From an uncultured beta proteobacterium (GTDB lineage Bacteria > Pseudomonadota > Gammaproteobacteria > Burkholderiales > Burkholderiaceae_C): 33,980 nt of DNA. The stretch covers positions 1-33,980 of the forward strand of contig CAJBMJ010000204.1 of the NCBI GenBank assembly GCA_903954045.1, in the 5' to 3' direction. Below, piece after piece: positions 17,203 to 27,122 of this stretch. The notes beneath the pieces were generated by a model, which saw only the letters and a program-made list of their open reading frames with translations, did not search any database and was not told where the DNA came from. The translations under genes were made by a program, and so were the position numbers. Each line of letters begins with the position of its first letter. Position 1 is the stretch's first letter.

Positions 17203-17666
17203 TGCACCAGCCCGGTCAGCGCCGCCGTCATCACCAGGTAGCGAAAAAACTTTCCGATGGCCATGTACATCACGCAGGGCCAAAAAGGCAGTTGCAACCA
17301 ACCCGCCACTGCGCAAAGTGGGTCACCCACGACCGGCAGCCACGACAACAGGCAGGCTTTGGGGCCCAGGCTTTTCAGCCAGTCCAGAACTCTGAGGTGC
17401 GTGTGGGAGTGCTTGTATTTGTCGGCGACCTTGTGTGCGCCGTAGCCCAGCCACCAGTCCAGCGCTCCACCCAGCGTGTTGCCAGCCGTGGCTACCAGAA
17501 TAGCGGGCCAGAAAAGCTCCGGGTTGAGCTGGACCAGCCCAAATACTGCGGGCTCCGAGCCCAGCGGAAGCAGGGTTGCTGAAATAAATGAAATCAGAAA
17601 CACCGTACTCAAGCCGAACTGCGGCAGAGCCAGCAGGGTGAGAAGATGGTCGATCCAGAGGGGCAT
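17193..17666 (-). CDS. YqaA-like/DedA-related small inner-membrane protein
   Basis: MPLWIDHLLTLLALPQFGLSTVFLISFISATLLPLGSEPAVFGLVQLNPELFWPAILVATAGNTLGGALDWWLGYGA...LLSWLPVVGDPLCAVAGWL, the YqaA family pattern. Confidence 0.88.
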   Translation of the reverse strand: MPLWIDHLLTLLALPQFGLSTVFLISFISATLLPLGSEPAVFGLVQLNPELFWPAILVATAGNTLGGALDWWLGYGAHKVADKYKHSHTHLRVLDWLKSLGPKACLLSWLPVVGDPLCAVAGWLQLPFWPCVMYMAIGKFFRYLVMTAALTGLVQWW

Positions 17667-17807
17667 GGGGGCAGTGTAGTGGCTGCAGCAAACACCAAGA
17701 ACGCTGGAAGTAAGCTGCATTTCAATTGCTGAAATTTTGAGCAGGTAGAATTAGTTTCGGCACTCGCCCTCGCACCTTCCACCCCCGTTTCTATTTCCAC
17801 TACGCAT

Positions 17808-18860
17808 ATGCACATTGGCCCGTTCGCTTTGGCGAATCCCCTGTTGGTGGCACCTATGGCCGGTGTCACGGACAGGCCCTTTCGCCAGTTGTGCAAACGT
17901 CTGGGGGCAGCCTATGCCGTCAGCGAGATGGTGACATCCCGGCCAGACCTGCTGAAGACGCTCAAAACCTCTCGCCGTGCCAACCACGATGGCGAACCGG
18001 GGCCCATTGCGGTGCAGATAGCTGGTACCGATGCGGCCATGATGGCCCACGCCGCGCGTTACAACATAGACCGGGGCGCGCAGATTATTGATATCAATAT
18101 GGGCTGCCCAGCCAAGAAGGTGTGCAACAAGTGGGCCGGTTCGGCGCTAATGCAGGACGAGGCGCTGGCGCTGGAGATAGTTCAGGCAGTGGTGAATGCC
18201 TGTGAACCCCACAAGGTGCCGGTCACCCTAAAAATGCGCACCGGCTGGTGCCAGAGCCATAAAAACGCACTGTCCATTGCCCGCGCCGCCGAAGCGGCCG
18301 GAGTGCAGATGATTTCGGTGCACGGTCGCACCCGCGAGCAGGGCTACAAAGGCGCGGCCGAGTACGACACCATTGCAGAAGTCAAGGCAGCGCTGCGCAT
18401 ACCGGTGGTAGCCAATGGCGATATCGATACGCCCGAAAAAGCCAGAGAAGTGTTGCGCCTCACCGGCGCCGACGCCCTGATGATTGGGCGTGCAGCCCAG
18501 GGCCGCCCCTGGATATTCCGTGAAATAGCCCATTTTTTGGCTACCGGCACCCATCTGGCGCCACCGCTGGTCAGTGAGGTCAAACGCCTGCTGGTGGAGC
18601 ATCTGCACGATCACTACCAGTTGTATGGTGATTTCATTGGCGTGCGTTCGGCCCGCAAGCACATCGGCTGGTATGTGCGGTCTTTGCCTGGGGGCGAGCA
18701 ATTTCGCTCGGAGATGAACGCGCTGGAAGATTGTGAGGCCCAGGTGGCCGCAGTCGAGCGGTATATGGACCAGATCAATCAGAACATGGACCGCATCCCC
18801 GTCTACGGTGGGGACAAGGTTGATAAAGAGGAACAAGATATGAGGGAAATAGCAGTATGA
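17808..18860 (+). CDS. dusB: tRNA-dihydrouridine synthase B
   Basis: MHIGPFALANPLLVAPMAGVTDRPFRQLCKRLGAAYAVSEMV...DINMGCPAKKVCNKWAGSALM...LKMRTGW...ALMIGRAAQGRPWIFREI; followed by fis. Confidence 0.96.
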   Translation: MHIGPFALANPLLVAPMAGVTDRPFRQLCKRLGAAYAVSEMVTSRPDLLKTLKTSRRANHDGEPGPIAVQIAGTDAAMMAHAARYNIDRGAQIIDINMGCPAKKVCNKWAGSALMQDEALALEIVQAVVNACEPHKVPVTLKMRTGWCQSHKNALSIARAAEAAGVQMISVHGRTREQGYKGAAEYDTIAEVKAALRIPVVANGDIDTPEKAREVLRLTGADALMIGRAAQGRPWIFREIAHFLATGTHLAPPLVSEVKRLLVEHLHDHYQLYGDFIGVRSARKHIGWYVRSLPGGEQFRSEMNALEDCEAQVAAVERYMDQINQNMDRIPVYGGDKVDKEEQDMREIAV

Positions 18861-19093
18861 GCAGCAAACACATTGAAGAGAGCGTTCGCTCCGGCCTGGA
18901 GGTTTATTTCAAAGATCTGGGTGGGTCAGAACCGGACCGCATGCACGACATGGTGGTGCGTCTGGTGGAGAAACCCCTGCTCGAGGTGGTAATGCGCCAT
19001 GCCGACCACAACCAGTCCAAGGCGGCCCAGTGGCTGGGCCTGAACCGCAACACGCTGCGCAAGAAGTTGCTGGAGCACAAGCTGATCGCCTAA
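18857..19093 (+). CDS. fis: Fis-family nucleoid-associated transcriptional regulator
   Basis: 78 aa; [48 protein letters not shown] overlap with dusB (conserved dusB-fis arrangement). Confidence 0.95.
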   Translation: MSSKHIEESVRSGLEVYFKDLGGSEPDRMHDMVVRLVEKPLLEVVMRHADHNQSKAAQWLGLNRNTLRKKLLEHKLIA

Positions 19094-19139
19094 GGTCGCT
19101 CGTGCCACTGCCCGTCAAGAATTCACTTTTCAATCATTT

Positions 19140-20759
19140 ATGAACGCACTTCTTTCTGTCTCTGACAAAACCGGCATCGTCGAACTCGCCCAGGCGCTGC
19201 TTGCGCAGGGCATCAAATTACTCTCTACCGGAGGCACCGCCAAACTGCTGGCTGAGAATGGCTTGCCCGTGACCGAAGTGGCCGATATGACGGGCTTTCC
19301 CGAAATGCTGGATGGCCGTGTCAAAACCCTGCACCCCCGGGTGCACGGTGGTTTGCTGGCGCGGCGTGACCTGCCTGCCCACATGGCTGCATTAGCCGAG
19401 CACAAGATCGACACCATCGACGTTCTGGTGGTGAACCTGTACCCCTTTGAAGCCACCGTGGCCAATCCAGACTGCACGCTGGAAGATGCCATTGAGAACA
19501 TTGACATTGGTGGCCCCGCCATGGTGCGCAGCGCTGCCAAAAACTGGAAAGACGTGGCGGTGCTGACCGACGCATCGCAATACGCCACCGTGATTACCGA
19601 GTTGAAGGCCAATGGCAAGGTGAGCGACAAGACCAAGTTTGCTTTGAGCGTGGCTGCCTTTAACCGCATCAGCCAGTATGACGGCGCGATCAGCGACTAC
19701 CTGAGCGCCGTGCAGGTGGGTGACGAAGTGCCCGCAGGCAACGCGACTCCCAAGCTGGACCTTTTCCCCGGCCAGAGCAATGGCCGCTTCGTCAAAGTGC
19801 AAGACCTGCGCTATGGCGAAAATTCTCACCAGAGCGCAGCGCTTTACCGCGACCTGTACCCCGCGCCCGGCTCTTTGGTCACTGCCCAGCAATTGCAGGG
19901 TAAGGAACTGAGCTACAACAACATTGCCGATGCGGATGCAGCCTGGGAATGTGTCAAGAGCTTCGACTCCCCGGCCTGCGTGATCGTCAAGCACGCCAAC
20001 CCCTGCGGTGTGGCTTTGGGCGCCGACGCACTGGAGTCGTACAGCAAGGCGTTTCAGACCGACCCCACCAGCGCATTTGGTGGCATTATTGCCCTCAACT
20101 GCCCGCTGGATGAGCGTGCGGCGCTACAAATTTCGAAGCAGTTTGTCGAGGTGCTGATGGCGCCTGCCTTTACCCCGGAAGCCCTGGCCGTATTCAAAAG
20201 CAAGGTGAATGTGCGCATTTTGCAGATTGAGCTTCCTGTGCCCCTGGGCGGTGCCCACGCGAGCGGAGCCACCGACTGGGAATGTGGCCGCAACGCTATG
20301 GATATGAAGCGTATTGGCTCAGGCATCCTTCTGCAGACGTCTGATAACCACGTGTTGACACTGGCTGACCTGAAAGTGGCAACGACCAAGCAGCCAACCC
20401 AGGAAGAACTGCAAGACTTGCTGTTTGCCTGGAATGTGGCCAAGTTTGTCAAATCCAATGCCATTGTTTTCTGCAAGGGTGGCATGACCATGGGCGTGGG
20501 CGCAGGGCAAATGAGCCGCCTGGATTCGGCCCGCATTGCCAGCATCAAGGCGGGTCACGCCAATTTGTCACTGGCGGGTACCGTGGTGGCCAGCGACGCG
20601 TTCTTCCCCTTCCGCGATGGCCTGGATGTGGTGGTCGACGCGGGTGCTACCTGCGTGATTCAGCCGGGTGGTTCCATGCGCGACGACGAGGTCATTGCCG
20701 CCGCCAACGAACGTGGCGTGGCCATGGTGTTCAGTGGCGTGCGCCACTTCAGGCACTAA
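19140..20759 (+). CDS. purH: bifunctional phosphoribosylaminoimidazolecarboxamide formyltransferase/IMP cyclohydrolase
   Basis: [37 protein letters not shown]...[21 protein letters not shown]...[15 protein letters not shown]...[16 protein letters not shown]...[34 protein letters not shown]. Confidence 0.98.
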   Translation: MNALLSVSDKTGIVELAQALLAQGIKLLSTGGTAKLLAENGLPVTEVADMTGFPEMLDGRVKTLHPRVHGGLLARRDLPAHMAALAEHKIDTIDVLVVNLYPFEATVANPDCTLEDAIENIDIGGPAMVRSAAKNWKDVAVLTDASQYATVITELKANGKVSDKTKFALSVAAFNRISQYDGAISDYLSAVQVGDEVPAGNATPKLDLFPGQSNGRFVKVQDLRYGENSHQSAALYRDLYPAPGSLVTAQQLQGKELSYNNIADADAAWECVKSFDSPACVIVKHANPCGVALGADALESYSKAFQTDPTSAFGGIIALNCPLDERAALQISKQFVEVLMAPAFTPEALAVFKSKVNVRILQIELPVPLGGAHASGATDWECGRNAMDMKRIGSGILLQTSDNHVLTLADLKVATTKQPTQEELQDLLFAWNVAKFVKSNAIVFCKGGMTMGVGAGQMSRLDSARIASIKAGHANLSLAGTVVASDAFFPFRDGLDVVVDAGATCVIQPGGSMRDDEVIAAANERGVAMVFSGVRHFRH

Positions 20760-21004
20760 CGAGTAGCGTCGGTGCTCCAGCCTCTGGAAGCCATGCATCC
20801 AGAGAGCAGGCTGCGGCGTTGTTCCACCAACTCGGCACACATGCCGTAGTCTCTTTCCAGAACACCGCGGCCCCGGTCACCCCACAGGTCTACCCAGGCA
20901 ATGTCCGACAGCGGTGACGGGAGAGCAGCGCATCCGGCAAAGGTAAATGCAATAACCGACACCAGACACAAGCCCAAAAGATGGGCGGGTTGTTTGTATT
21001 TCAT
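20756..21004 (-). CDS. small putative lipoprotein of unknown function
   Basis: 82 aa; signal with lipobox-like [12 protein letters not shown]; stop codon overlaps the purH stop on the opposite strand. Confidence 0.6.
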   Translation of the reverse strand: MKYKQPAHLLGLCLVSVIAFTFAGCAALPSPLSDIAWVDLWGDRGRGVLERDYGMCAELVEQRRSLLSGCMASRGWSTDATR

Positions 21005-21025
21005 GTTGGATCCTTGTCTCTCGCC

Positions 21026-21664
21026 TTAGCGGTCTGCCACAAAAGGATTGCTTTTTCGTTCGCGTCCAAAGGTGCTCTCGGGCCCATGGCCGGGAATGAA
21101 CACGGTGTCATTGCCCATGGGCCACAAGCGCTGTTGAATGCTGGCGATCAAGGTGTCGTGGTCGCCCTGGGGAAAGTCGGTGCGGCCAATGGAGCCGGCA
21201 AATAGTACATCGCCCACAAAAGCCCGCTTGGCTTCGCTGGAATAGAACACCACATGCCCAGGGGTGTGGCCTGGGCAGTGGCGCACTGTCAGGCTGCTGT
21301 TTCCAATGGTGACCGTGTCGCCGTCGTGCAGCCAGCGCGTGGGCTTGAAACTTTCTGCCTGCGGAAAACCAAACATCTTGCCCTGCTGCGCCAAGCCGTC
21401 GATCCAGAACTGGTCACCCTCATGGGGGCCCACGATGGGCAGTTGTAGTTGCCGCGCCAGGGTGCCAGCGGCTCCAGCGTGGTCGATATGGGCGTGCGTC
21501 AACCAGATCTCTTTCAAGGTCAAACCCTGGCTTTTCACAGCGGCCAAAATCTTGTCAATGTCGCCGCCCGGATCAATCACCGCCGCTTGCATTGTTTGGT
21601 CGCACCAGACCAATGAGCAGTTCTGGCTGAAAGCAGTAACAGGAACAGTGAGGTACTTCAGCAT
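21026..21664 (-). CDS. MBL-fold metallo-hydrolase (glyoxalase II-like)
   Basis: IWLTHAHIDHAGAAGTLARQL (HxHxDH), VRHCPGHTPGHVVFY, FVGDVLFAGSIGRTDFPQGD, VFIPGHGPESTFGRER. Confidence 0.93.
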   Translation of the reverse strand: MLKYLTVPVTAFSQNCSLVWCDQTMQAAVIDPGGDIDKILAAVKSQGLTLKEIWLTHAHIDHAGAAGTLARQLQLPIVGPHEGDQFWIDGLAQQGKMFGFPQAESFKPTRWLHDGDTVTIGNSSLTVRHCPGHTPGHVVFYSSEAKRAFVGDVLFAGSIGRTDFPQGDHDTLIASIQQRLWPMGNDTVFIPGHGPESTFGRERKSNPFVADR

Positions 21665-21682
21665 GGGTGATGAAAATGGGCT

Positions 21683-21727
21683 CTAGTGCTTGATGGGTCT
21701 GCGTAAGTAGCTATGTTGTTTATAGCA
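21683..21727. repeat. short interspersed element, third copy of the family seen at 8270 and 10930
   Basis: ctagtgcttgatgggtctgcgtaagtagctat...atagca shares CTAG-GCTT, CTGC and AGnAGCTAT blocks in the same order and spacing with 10932-10960 (ctagcgcttatataggctgcatgagcagctat). Confidence 0.5.
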
Positions 21728-23012
21728 AACCAAAGACTTCCGAGGCCGCCGCTACGGTCTGTGCAATGTCGGCATCGGTGTGCGCCGCGCTCATGAATCC
21801 GGCCTCGTACAGCGCGGGCGCAATGTAGATGCCCCGGTCGAGCAGGCCATGGAACAGGGTGTTGAAGCGTTTGTTGTCGGTGGTCATGACTGTGGCGTAG
21901 TTCTGGGGCAGGTCCTTGAACAGGAAAAACCCGAACATACCGCCTTCACTGTCGCCACAGAAGGGAACGCCCGCCTTATCAGCTGCTCCTTGCAAGCCGC
22001 TGATCAGGGTTTGGGTTTTTCGGCTCAGATCTTCGTAGAACCCTGGCTTGCGGATTTCCTTGAGCGTGGCCAGACCGCAGGCGGTGGCCACCGGATTGCC
22101 AGACAAAGTACCTGCCTGGTAGACCGGACCCAATGGTGCGAGTTGCTCCATGACCGCGCGTTTGCCGCCAAAGGCGGCCAGCGGCATACCGCCGCCAATA
22201 ACTTTGCCCAAGACTGTCATGTCGGGCTCAAAGTCGGGTATCGCTCTGGCATACACGCTTTGCGCGCTGCCCAGTGCTACGCGAAACCCGGTCATCACCT
22301 CGTCAAACACGAATAACGCCCCGTACTCGGTGCACAGTTCACGGCAGCGCTTCATGAAGGGTATGGAAGCCCGCACAAAGTTCATATTGCCAGCAATGGG
22401 CTCGATGATCAGGCAGGCCAGGTCTTTGCCGTGCAGCGAAAAGGCTTCTTCCAGCTGGGCCACATTGTTGTATTCCAGCACCAGCGTGTGTTGCACCACT
22501 TCAGCGGGAACGCCCGCGCTGGTGGCGTGGCCAAAGGTGGCCAGACCGGAGCCCGCCTTGACCAGCAGCGCATCTGCATGGCCGTGGTAACAGCCCTCGA
22601 ACTTGATGATCTTGTTGCGACCCGTAGCGCCCCGGGCCAAACGAATAGCACTCATGCCCGCTTCAGTGCCAGAACTCACCAGGCGCACCATCTCCATGCT
22701 GGGCACCAGGCTCAGAATTTCTTCCGCCAGTTCCACTTCGCGCTCGGTGGGGGCTCCAAAAGAAAATCCTTCCAGCGCAGCTTTCTGTACAGCTTCCAGC
22801 ACGGCAGGGTGGCCATGGCCCAAAATCATGGGCCCCCAGGAGCCGATGTAATCGATATAGCGCTGGTCGTTGGCGTCCCAGAAATAGGCACCCTGGGCGC
22901 GTTGTACAAAACGGGGTGTTCCACCCACGGCCTTGAAGGCCCGCACAGGGGAGTTGACGCCGCCTGGAATGACTTGGCGGGCACGGTCAAAGAGGGTCTG
23001 GTTACGGTCCAT
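21720..23012 (-). CDS. hemL: glutamate-1-semialdehyde 2,1-aminomutase
   Basis: [66 protein letters not shown]...[23 protein letters not shown] (PLP Lys). Start taken at internal Met. Confidence 0.97.
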   Translation of the reverse strand: MDRNQTLFDRARQVIPGGVNSPVRAFKAVGGTPRFVQRAQGAYFWDANDQRYIDYIGSWGPMILGHGHPAVLEAVQKAALEGFSFGAPTEREVELAEEILSLVPSMEMVRLVSSGTEAGMSAIRLARGATGRNKIIKFEGCYHGHADALLVKAGSGLATFGHATSAGVPAEVVQHTLVLEYNNVAQLEEAFSLHGKDLACLIIEPIAGNMNFVRASIPFMKRCRELCTEYGALFVFDEVMTGFRVALGSAQSVYARAIPDFEPDMTVLGKVIGGGMPLAAFGGKRAVMEQLAPLGPVYQAGTLSGNPVATACGLATLKEIRKPGFYEDLSRKTQTLISGLQGAADKAGVPFCGDSEGGMFGFFLFKDLPQNYATVMTTDNKRFNTLFHGLLDRGIYIAPALYEAGFMSAAHTDADIAQTVAAASEVFGLL

Positions 23013-23019
23013 GGTGGCT

Positions 23020-23937
23020 TTAGTGGCGGGTGTCGTTGGGGGAAATTTCAAAACTCGACTCGGATGCGGGCTCATCCTCGTCATCGTCCTCTTCTGCGTG
23101 GGCCCAGAACAGACGGTCTGGCTGGGCGTTGCCCATGCCGGGCCTAAATCCGTCTTCCAGGCAGCGGTCCAGATAGCTCAAAGCCTCTGCCACGCACTCG
23201 GTCAGCTCTGTTTCGCTGGCAATGAGTGCGGCAACGGCCGCTGACAGGGTTTCGCCAGCGCCATTGAAAACAGCTTCAAAGCGCTCGAACTTATGGCTGC
23301 ACAGTACCGAAGTGGGGGAACTCAGCACGTTGTCGATGAACTGGTCTGGCAGGGCAATTCCGGTGACCAGCGTGTAGGGCACTCCAAATTCGTTGGCTGC
23401 GCGGGCAATGTCGCGGGCGGAGGGGCTGCGCTCGGAGCTCCAGTCCGGCAGCAACCAGCGTGAAAGGGTGCTGTGGTTGCCCACCAGCACGGTGGTCTGG
23501 GGCAGCAGCAGTTCAGTGCAGGCATCCTGGTACAGGTCGATCTGGTCTTCCTGCCACCACGAGAGGTCGGGCATGTAGGTGACCATGGGCACATCGGCGT
23601 AGTCGGACGCCAACTCTGCGATGGCGCTCAGGTTTTCTGGCGTGCCAACAAAGCCTACCTTGAAGGCTTGCACCGGCATGTCTTCCAGGATGACCCGGGC
23701 TTGCTCGGACACGGCTTCGTCATCAAAGGCAAAGTGGTCGTACACCGCGCTGGTATCTCTGGCGTAACTGCCTGTAACAATTGCAAGCGCGTGTGCGCCG
23801 ACCGAGGCAATGGCCATCACGTCGGCGGTCAGGCCTGCGGCACCGCTGGGATCATTGGCATTAAAGACCATGACACAGGCAGAGGGACCTTCTTCCAGAC
23901 TTTCATTTACGGGGAGTGTGGGTGTAGAAGCCGTCAT
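23020..23937 (-). CDS. thiD: hydroxymethylpyrimidine/phosphomethylpyrimidine kinase (ThiD-like)
   Basis: [51 protein letters not shown]...; next to hemL. The C-terminal acidic tail is unusual. Confidence 0.82.
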   Translation of the reverse strand: MTASTPTLPVNESLEEGPSACVMVFNANDPSGAAGLTADVMAIASVGAHALAIVTGSYARDTSAVYDHFAFDDEAVSEQARVILEDMPVQAFKVGFVGTPENLSAIAELASDYADVPMVTYMPDLSWWQEDQIDLYQDACTELLLPQTTVLVGNHSTLSRWLLPDWSSERSPSARDIARAANEFGVPYTLVTGIALPDQFIDNVLSSPTSVLCSHKFERFEAVFNGAGETLSAAVAALIASETELTECVAEALSYLDRCLEDGFRPGMGNAQPDRLFWAHAEEDDDEDEPASESSFEISPNDTRH

Positions 23938-24056
23938 CGGGTGGGACCGTCCAAGTTGTTGCCATCAGGCAGAATGGTTCGCTTCGGACGGAAGGGCCGA
24001 AAGGCCGCAGTCGCATCGATACAATGGCTTTATTCTATTCGAAGGCCCGCAACGCT

Positions 24057-24230
24057 GTGACTGACAAAAATACGTGGATGTGTCTTATTTGTGGCTGGAT
24101 TTATGACGAGGCCACGGGTGCCCCGGACCATGGAATTGCAGCTGGAACCCTATGGGCAGACGTCCCCATGAATTGGGTCTGCCCTGAATGTGCAGCGCGC
24201 AAGGAAGACTTTGAAATGGTTCAGATTTGA
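24057..24230 (+). CDS. rubredoxin
   Basis: WMCLICGWIYDEATGAPDHGIAAGTLWADVPMNWVCPECAARKEDFEMV: CxxC...CxxC. The start could be ATG 24024 or GTG 24057. Confidence 0.95.
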   Translation: MTDKNTWMCLICGWIYDEATGAPDHGIAAGTLWADVPMNWVCPECAARKEDFEMVQI

Positions 24231-24292
24231 CCGGTGCATATGGCGGTCCTGTGTTTAGTGGTTGAACGCAAAGCCTCTTGGGAGTAAGCCTT

Positions 24293-24691
24293 GTGAGTAA
24301 CGATCAATCGGCGCTAAAAATTCTGGTGGTGGATGACAGCAACACCATTCGGCGCAGCGCCGAGATTTTTCTGAAGCATGGCGGCCATGATGTGATGCTG
24401 GCTGAAGACGGTTTTGATGCCCTCTCGAAGGTCAATGATTACCAGCCCAACCTGATTTTTTGTGACATCCTGATGCCCAGGCTTGACGGGTACCAGACCT
24501 GCGCCATCATCAAGCGCAATGAGCGGTTCTCGGGCGTCCCCATCGTCATGCTTTCTTCCAAAGATGGCGTTTTTGACAAGGCCCGGGGGCGCATGGTGGG
24601 TGCGCAGGACTACCTGACCAAACCTTTTACCAAAGAGCAGTTGCTGCAAGCGGTGCAGCAATTCGGCACTGTTGTGCAGGGAGCCGCCTGA
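24293..24691 (+). CDS. pilG: twitching motility response regulator PilG
   Basis: GTG start; LKILVVDDSNTIRRSAEIFLKHGGHDVMLAEDGFDALSKVNDYQPNLIFCDILMPRLDGYQTCAIIKRN, CheY-like, first gene of pil-chp cluster. Confidence 0.93.
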   Translation: MSNDQSALKILVVDDSNTIRRSAEIFLKHGGHDVMLAEDGFDALSKVNDYQPNLIFCDILMPRLDGYQTCAIIKRNERFSGVPIVMLSSKDGVFDKARGRMVGAQDYLTKPFTKEQLLQAVQQFGTVVQGAA

Positions 24692-25056
24692 TGGCCATTA
24701 ACAAGGTGCTCATTGTGGACGACTCCAAAACCGAGCAGATGTTTTTGACCGATCTGTTGCAACGCAATGGGTTTGCCGTTCGGGCGGCTGGCAATGCGGA
24801 TGAGGCCTTCAAACGCTTGACCGAAGATCGCCCTGACCTGATCCTGATGGATGTGGTGATGCCGGGGCAGAACGGTTTTCAGCTCACCCGAACACTGCAC
24901 CGGGACCCCCAGTTCAATACCATTCCCATTTTTCTGTGCACCAGTAAAAGCCAGGAAACCGACCGGGTCTGGGGCATGCGCCAAGGGGCATGCGACTACC
25001 TCACCAAGCCGGTCAACGCGGCCGAGTTGTTTGCAAAAATCAGGGCCTTGGGCTAG
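24691..25056 (+). CDS. pilH: twitching motility response regulator PilH
   Basis: NKVLIVDDSKTEQMFLTDLLQRNGFAVRAAGNADEAFKRLTEDRPDLILMDVVMPGQNGFQLTRTLHRD...FLCTSKSQETDRVWGMRQGACDYLTKPV. Confidence 0.95.
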   Translation: MAINKVLIVDDSKTEQMFLTDLLQRNGFAVRAAGNADEAFKRLTEDRPDLILMDVVMPGQNGFQLTRTLHRDPQFNTIPIFLCTSKSQETDRVWGMRQGACDYLTKPVNAAELFAKIRALG

Positions 25057-25068
25057 TTAGAGCAAGCC

Positions 25069-25599
25069 ATGGCCAATAGTGAAGCCCTTCAAGAGTTGCA
25101 GTCTAGGCTGGCAAGCCGCCTGCAAGCGGCGCGCAGCGAGGGAGTCTCGGCAAACTGGTTGGCCGTTAAGGCGGGGGGGCGCAACTACCTCTTGCCCTTG
25201 AGCCAGTCCGGCGAAATTTATCCGCTTGCGCACCTTCAGTCGGTGCCCTACACCCGCCCATGGTTCATGGGGGTCATCAATATCCGGGGTGGACTTTTTG
25301 GTGTGGTGGATCTTGCCGATTTTCTGGCCCACAACGGTGGAGCGAGTCGCCTGGCCCCACTGGGAGCTACTGGCAGTGTGGTCTCACTCAATCCGGCGCT
25401 GGAAGTGAACTGTGCTTTGCGCGTGGATGCGCTGGCGGGCCTGCGGGGAACGGATGCATTCAAGACAACTACACCCGCACAAGCTGATGGGCCAGAGTTT
25501 TTAGGGGGCCAGTTTGTGGACGCCCAGGGCGAGTCGTGGCAAGAAATCAATGTGCGCGTTTTGTCGCAGGCTGCGAGCTTTCTGGGTATCGGCGTTTAG
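25069..25599 (+). CDS. pilI: CheW-like adaptor PilI
   Basis: CheW-like domain (GRNYLLPLSQSGEIYPLAHLQSVPYTRPWFMGVINIRGGLFGVVDLADFL); operon position. Confidence 0.93.
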   Translation: MANSEALQELQSRLASRLQAARSEGVSANWLAVKAGGRNYLLPLSQSGEIYPLAHLQSVPYTRPWFMGVINIRGGLFGVVDLADFLAHNGGASRLAPLGATGSVVSLNPALEVNCALRVDALAGLRGTDAFKTTTPAQADGPEFLGGQFVDAQGESWQEINVRVLSQAASFLGIGV

Positions 25600-25618
25600 G
25601 CGCCCATACGTCAAAAAC

Positions 25619-27097
25619 ATGGCCCAACTTGGACTTTTCAAGAAGTGGTTTTCCAGGAACAAGGCCTTGCCAGATGGCGACTCACGCTTGAGTCTCGCCA
25701 TGCCCGGAGAGTCTGAAGCGCAGGAAACGGTTCAAGCTCTGCCCCGTGCGGTGGCTGGCGAAAGCGTACCACCTAAACCCGATGACACCATCCAGCTGCC
25801 ACTTCTTGGCAGGCGTTTAGCAGCCCAACACCAGCGCTATTTAATTGGTTTGTTGTTGCTGTCTCTGCTGGTGCTTTCAGGCATCGCTGTGGGGGTTGTT
25901 GCGCAGGCCCATACCGGCGTTGCGGATGGATCTTCTGGCACAGTGATTGCGCTGGCAGGATTGCTGCTTGCTGTGCTGGTGGCTGTGGCCTGCACAGCTG
26001 CTTTGTCGCGTGTACAGTCGCTCGAGAGCCTTAAGCGGCTGGAGATCCAAGAACGTGAACGCCAGGAAACCGAGCGCCAGCGGCTGGATGCCAAACGCAT
26101 CAACGATGCCAATCAGGCCGCCATTTTGCGACTGATGAATGAGCTGCAAACGGTGGCTGAAGGTGACCTGACCCAGCAGGCGACGGTGACCGAAGACATC
26201 ACCGGTGCGATAGCCGATTCGGTGAACTACACCGTAGAAGAATTGCGCACATTGGTAGGGCATGTGCAAAGCACGGCGGCACGAGTAGCACAAACCACTT
26301 CCGACGTAGATGCCACCTCAACAGAGTTGCTGGCCGCATCCAATGAGCAATTGCATGAAATCCGTGAAACCGGGCGCAGTGTGCTCGACATGGCCGGGCG
26401 CATCAACGAGGTGTCGTCCCAGGCACAGGAGTCGGCGCGGGTAGCACGTCAGTCCCTCAAGGCAGCAGAAACGGGCTTGACGGCAGTGCAGAACGCCATT
26501 GGCGGAATGAACTCCATCCGTGACCAGATTCAGGAAACATCCAAACGGATAAAGCGCCTGGGAGAGTCGTCACAGGAGATTGGTGAAATTACAGAACTGA
26601 TTTCCGACATCACCGAGCAAACCAATGTGCTGGCCCTCAATGCAGCCATTCAGGCAGCCTCTGCCGGAGACGCGGGGAGGGGCTTTTCCGTGGTGGCGGA
26701 AGAGGTGCAGCGTCTGGCCGAGCGTTCGGCAGATGCCACTCGGCAAATTGCCGCACTCGTCAAGGCCATTCAGACCGACACCCACGATGCCATGGGTGCG
26801 ATGGAGCGTTCCACCCAGGGCGTAGTGGAAGGTGCCAAGCTGTCGGACAACGCCGGCACCGCCCTGAGCGAAATTGACCGGGTATCCCGTCGGGTTGCGG
26901 ATTTGATTGAGCAGATTTCCAGCGCTGCGTCGCGCGAGGCGGGACTGGCCAATGTGGTGGCAGACAACATCCAGCACATTTTTGCTGTGACGGAGCAAAC
27001 CGGTGACGGCACGCGCACGACGGCCGCACAGGTGCGTGAGCTTTCGCGCATGGCAGAAGAATTGCGTCAGTCGGTTCTGCGTTTCAAAATTAGCTGA
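25619..27097 (+). CDS. pilJ: methyl-accepting chemotaxis protein PilJ, apparently lacking a periplasmic sensor domain
   Basis: MCP signalling core ITEQTNVLALNAAIQAASAGDAGRGFSVVAEEVQRLAERSADATRQIAALVKAIQTDT. Two TM segments (LIGLLLLSLLVLSGIAVGVV and VIALAGLLLAVLVAVACTAAL) are separated by only about 14 residues. Confidence 0.93.
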   Translation: MAQLGLFKKWFSRNKALPDGDSRLSLAMPGESEAQETVQALPRAVAGESVPPKPDDTIQLPLLGRRLAAQHQRYLIGLLLLSLLVLSGIAVGVVAQAHTGVADGSSGTVIALAGLLLAVLVAVACTAALSRVQSLESLKRLEIQERERQETERQRLDAKRINDANQAAILRLMNELQTVAEGDLTQQATVTEDITGAIADSVNYTVEELRTLVGHVQSTAARVAQTTSDVDATSTELLAASNEQLHEIRETGRSVLDMAGRINEVSSQAQESARVARQSLKAAETGLTAVQNAIGGMNSIRDQIQETSKRIKRLGESSQEIGEITELISDITEQTNVLALNAAIQAASAGDAGRGFSVVAEEVQRLAERSADATRQIAALVKAIQTDTHDAMGAMERSTQGVVEGAKLSDNAGTALSEIDRVSRRVADLIEQISSAASREAGLANVVADNIQHIFAVTEQTGDGTRTTAAQVRELSRMAEELRQSVLRFKIS

Positions 27098-27122
27098 TGC
27101 GCGTTCAGGAGATCATTAGCCC

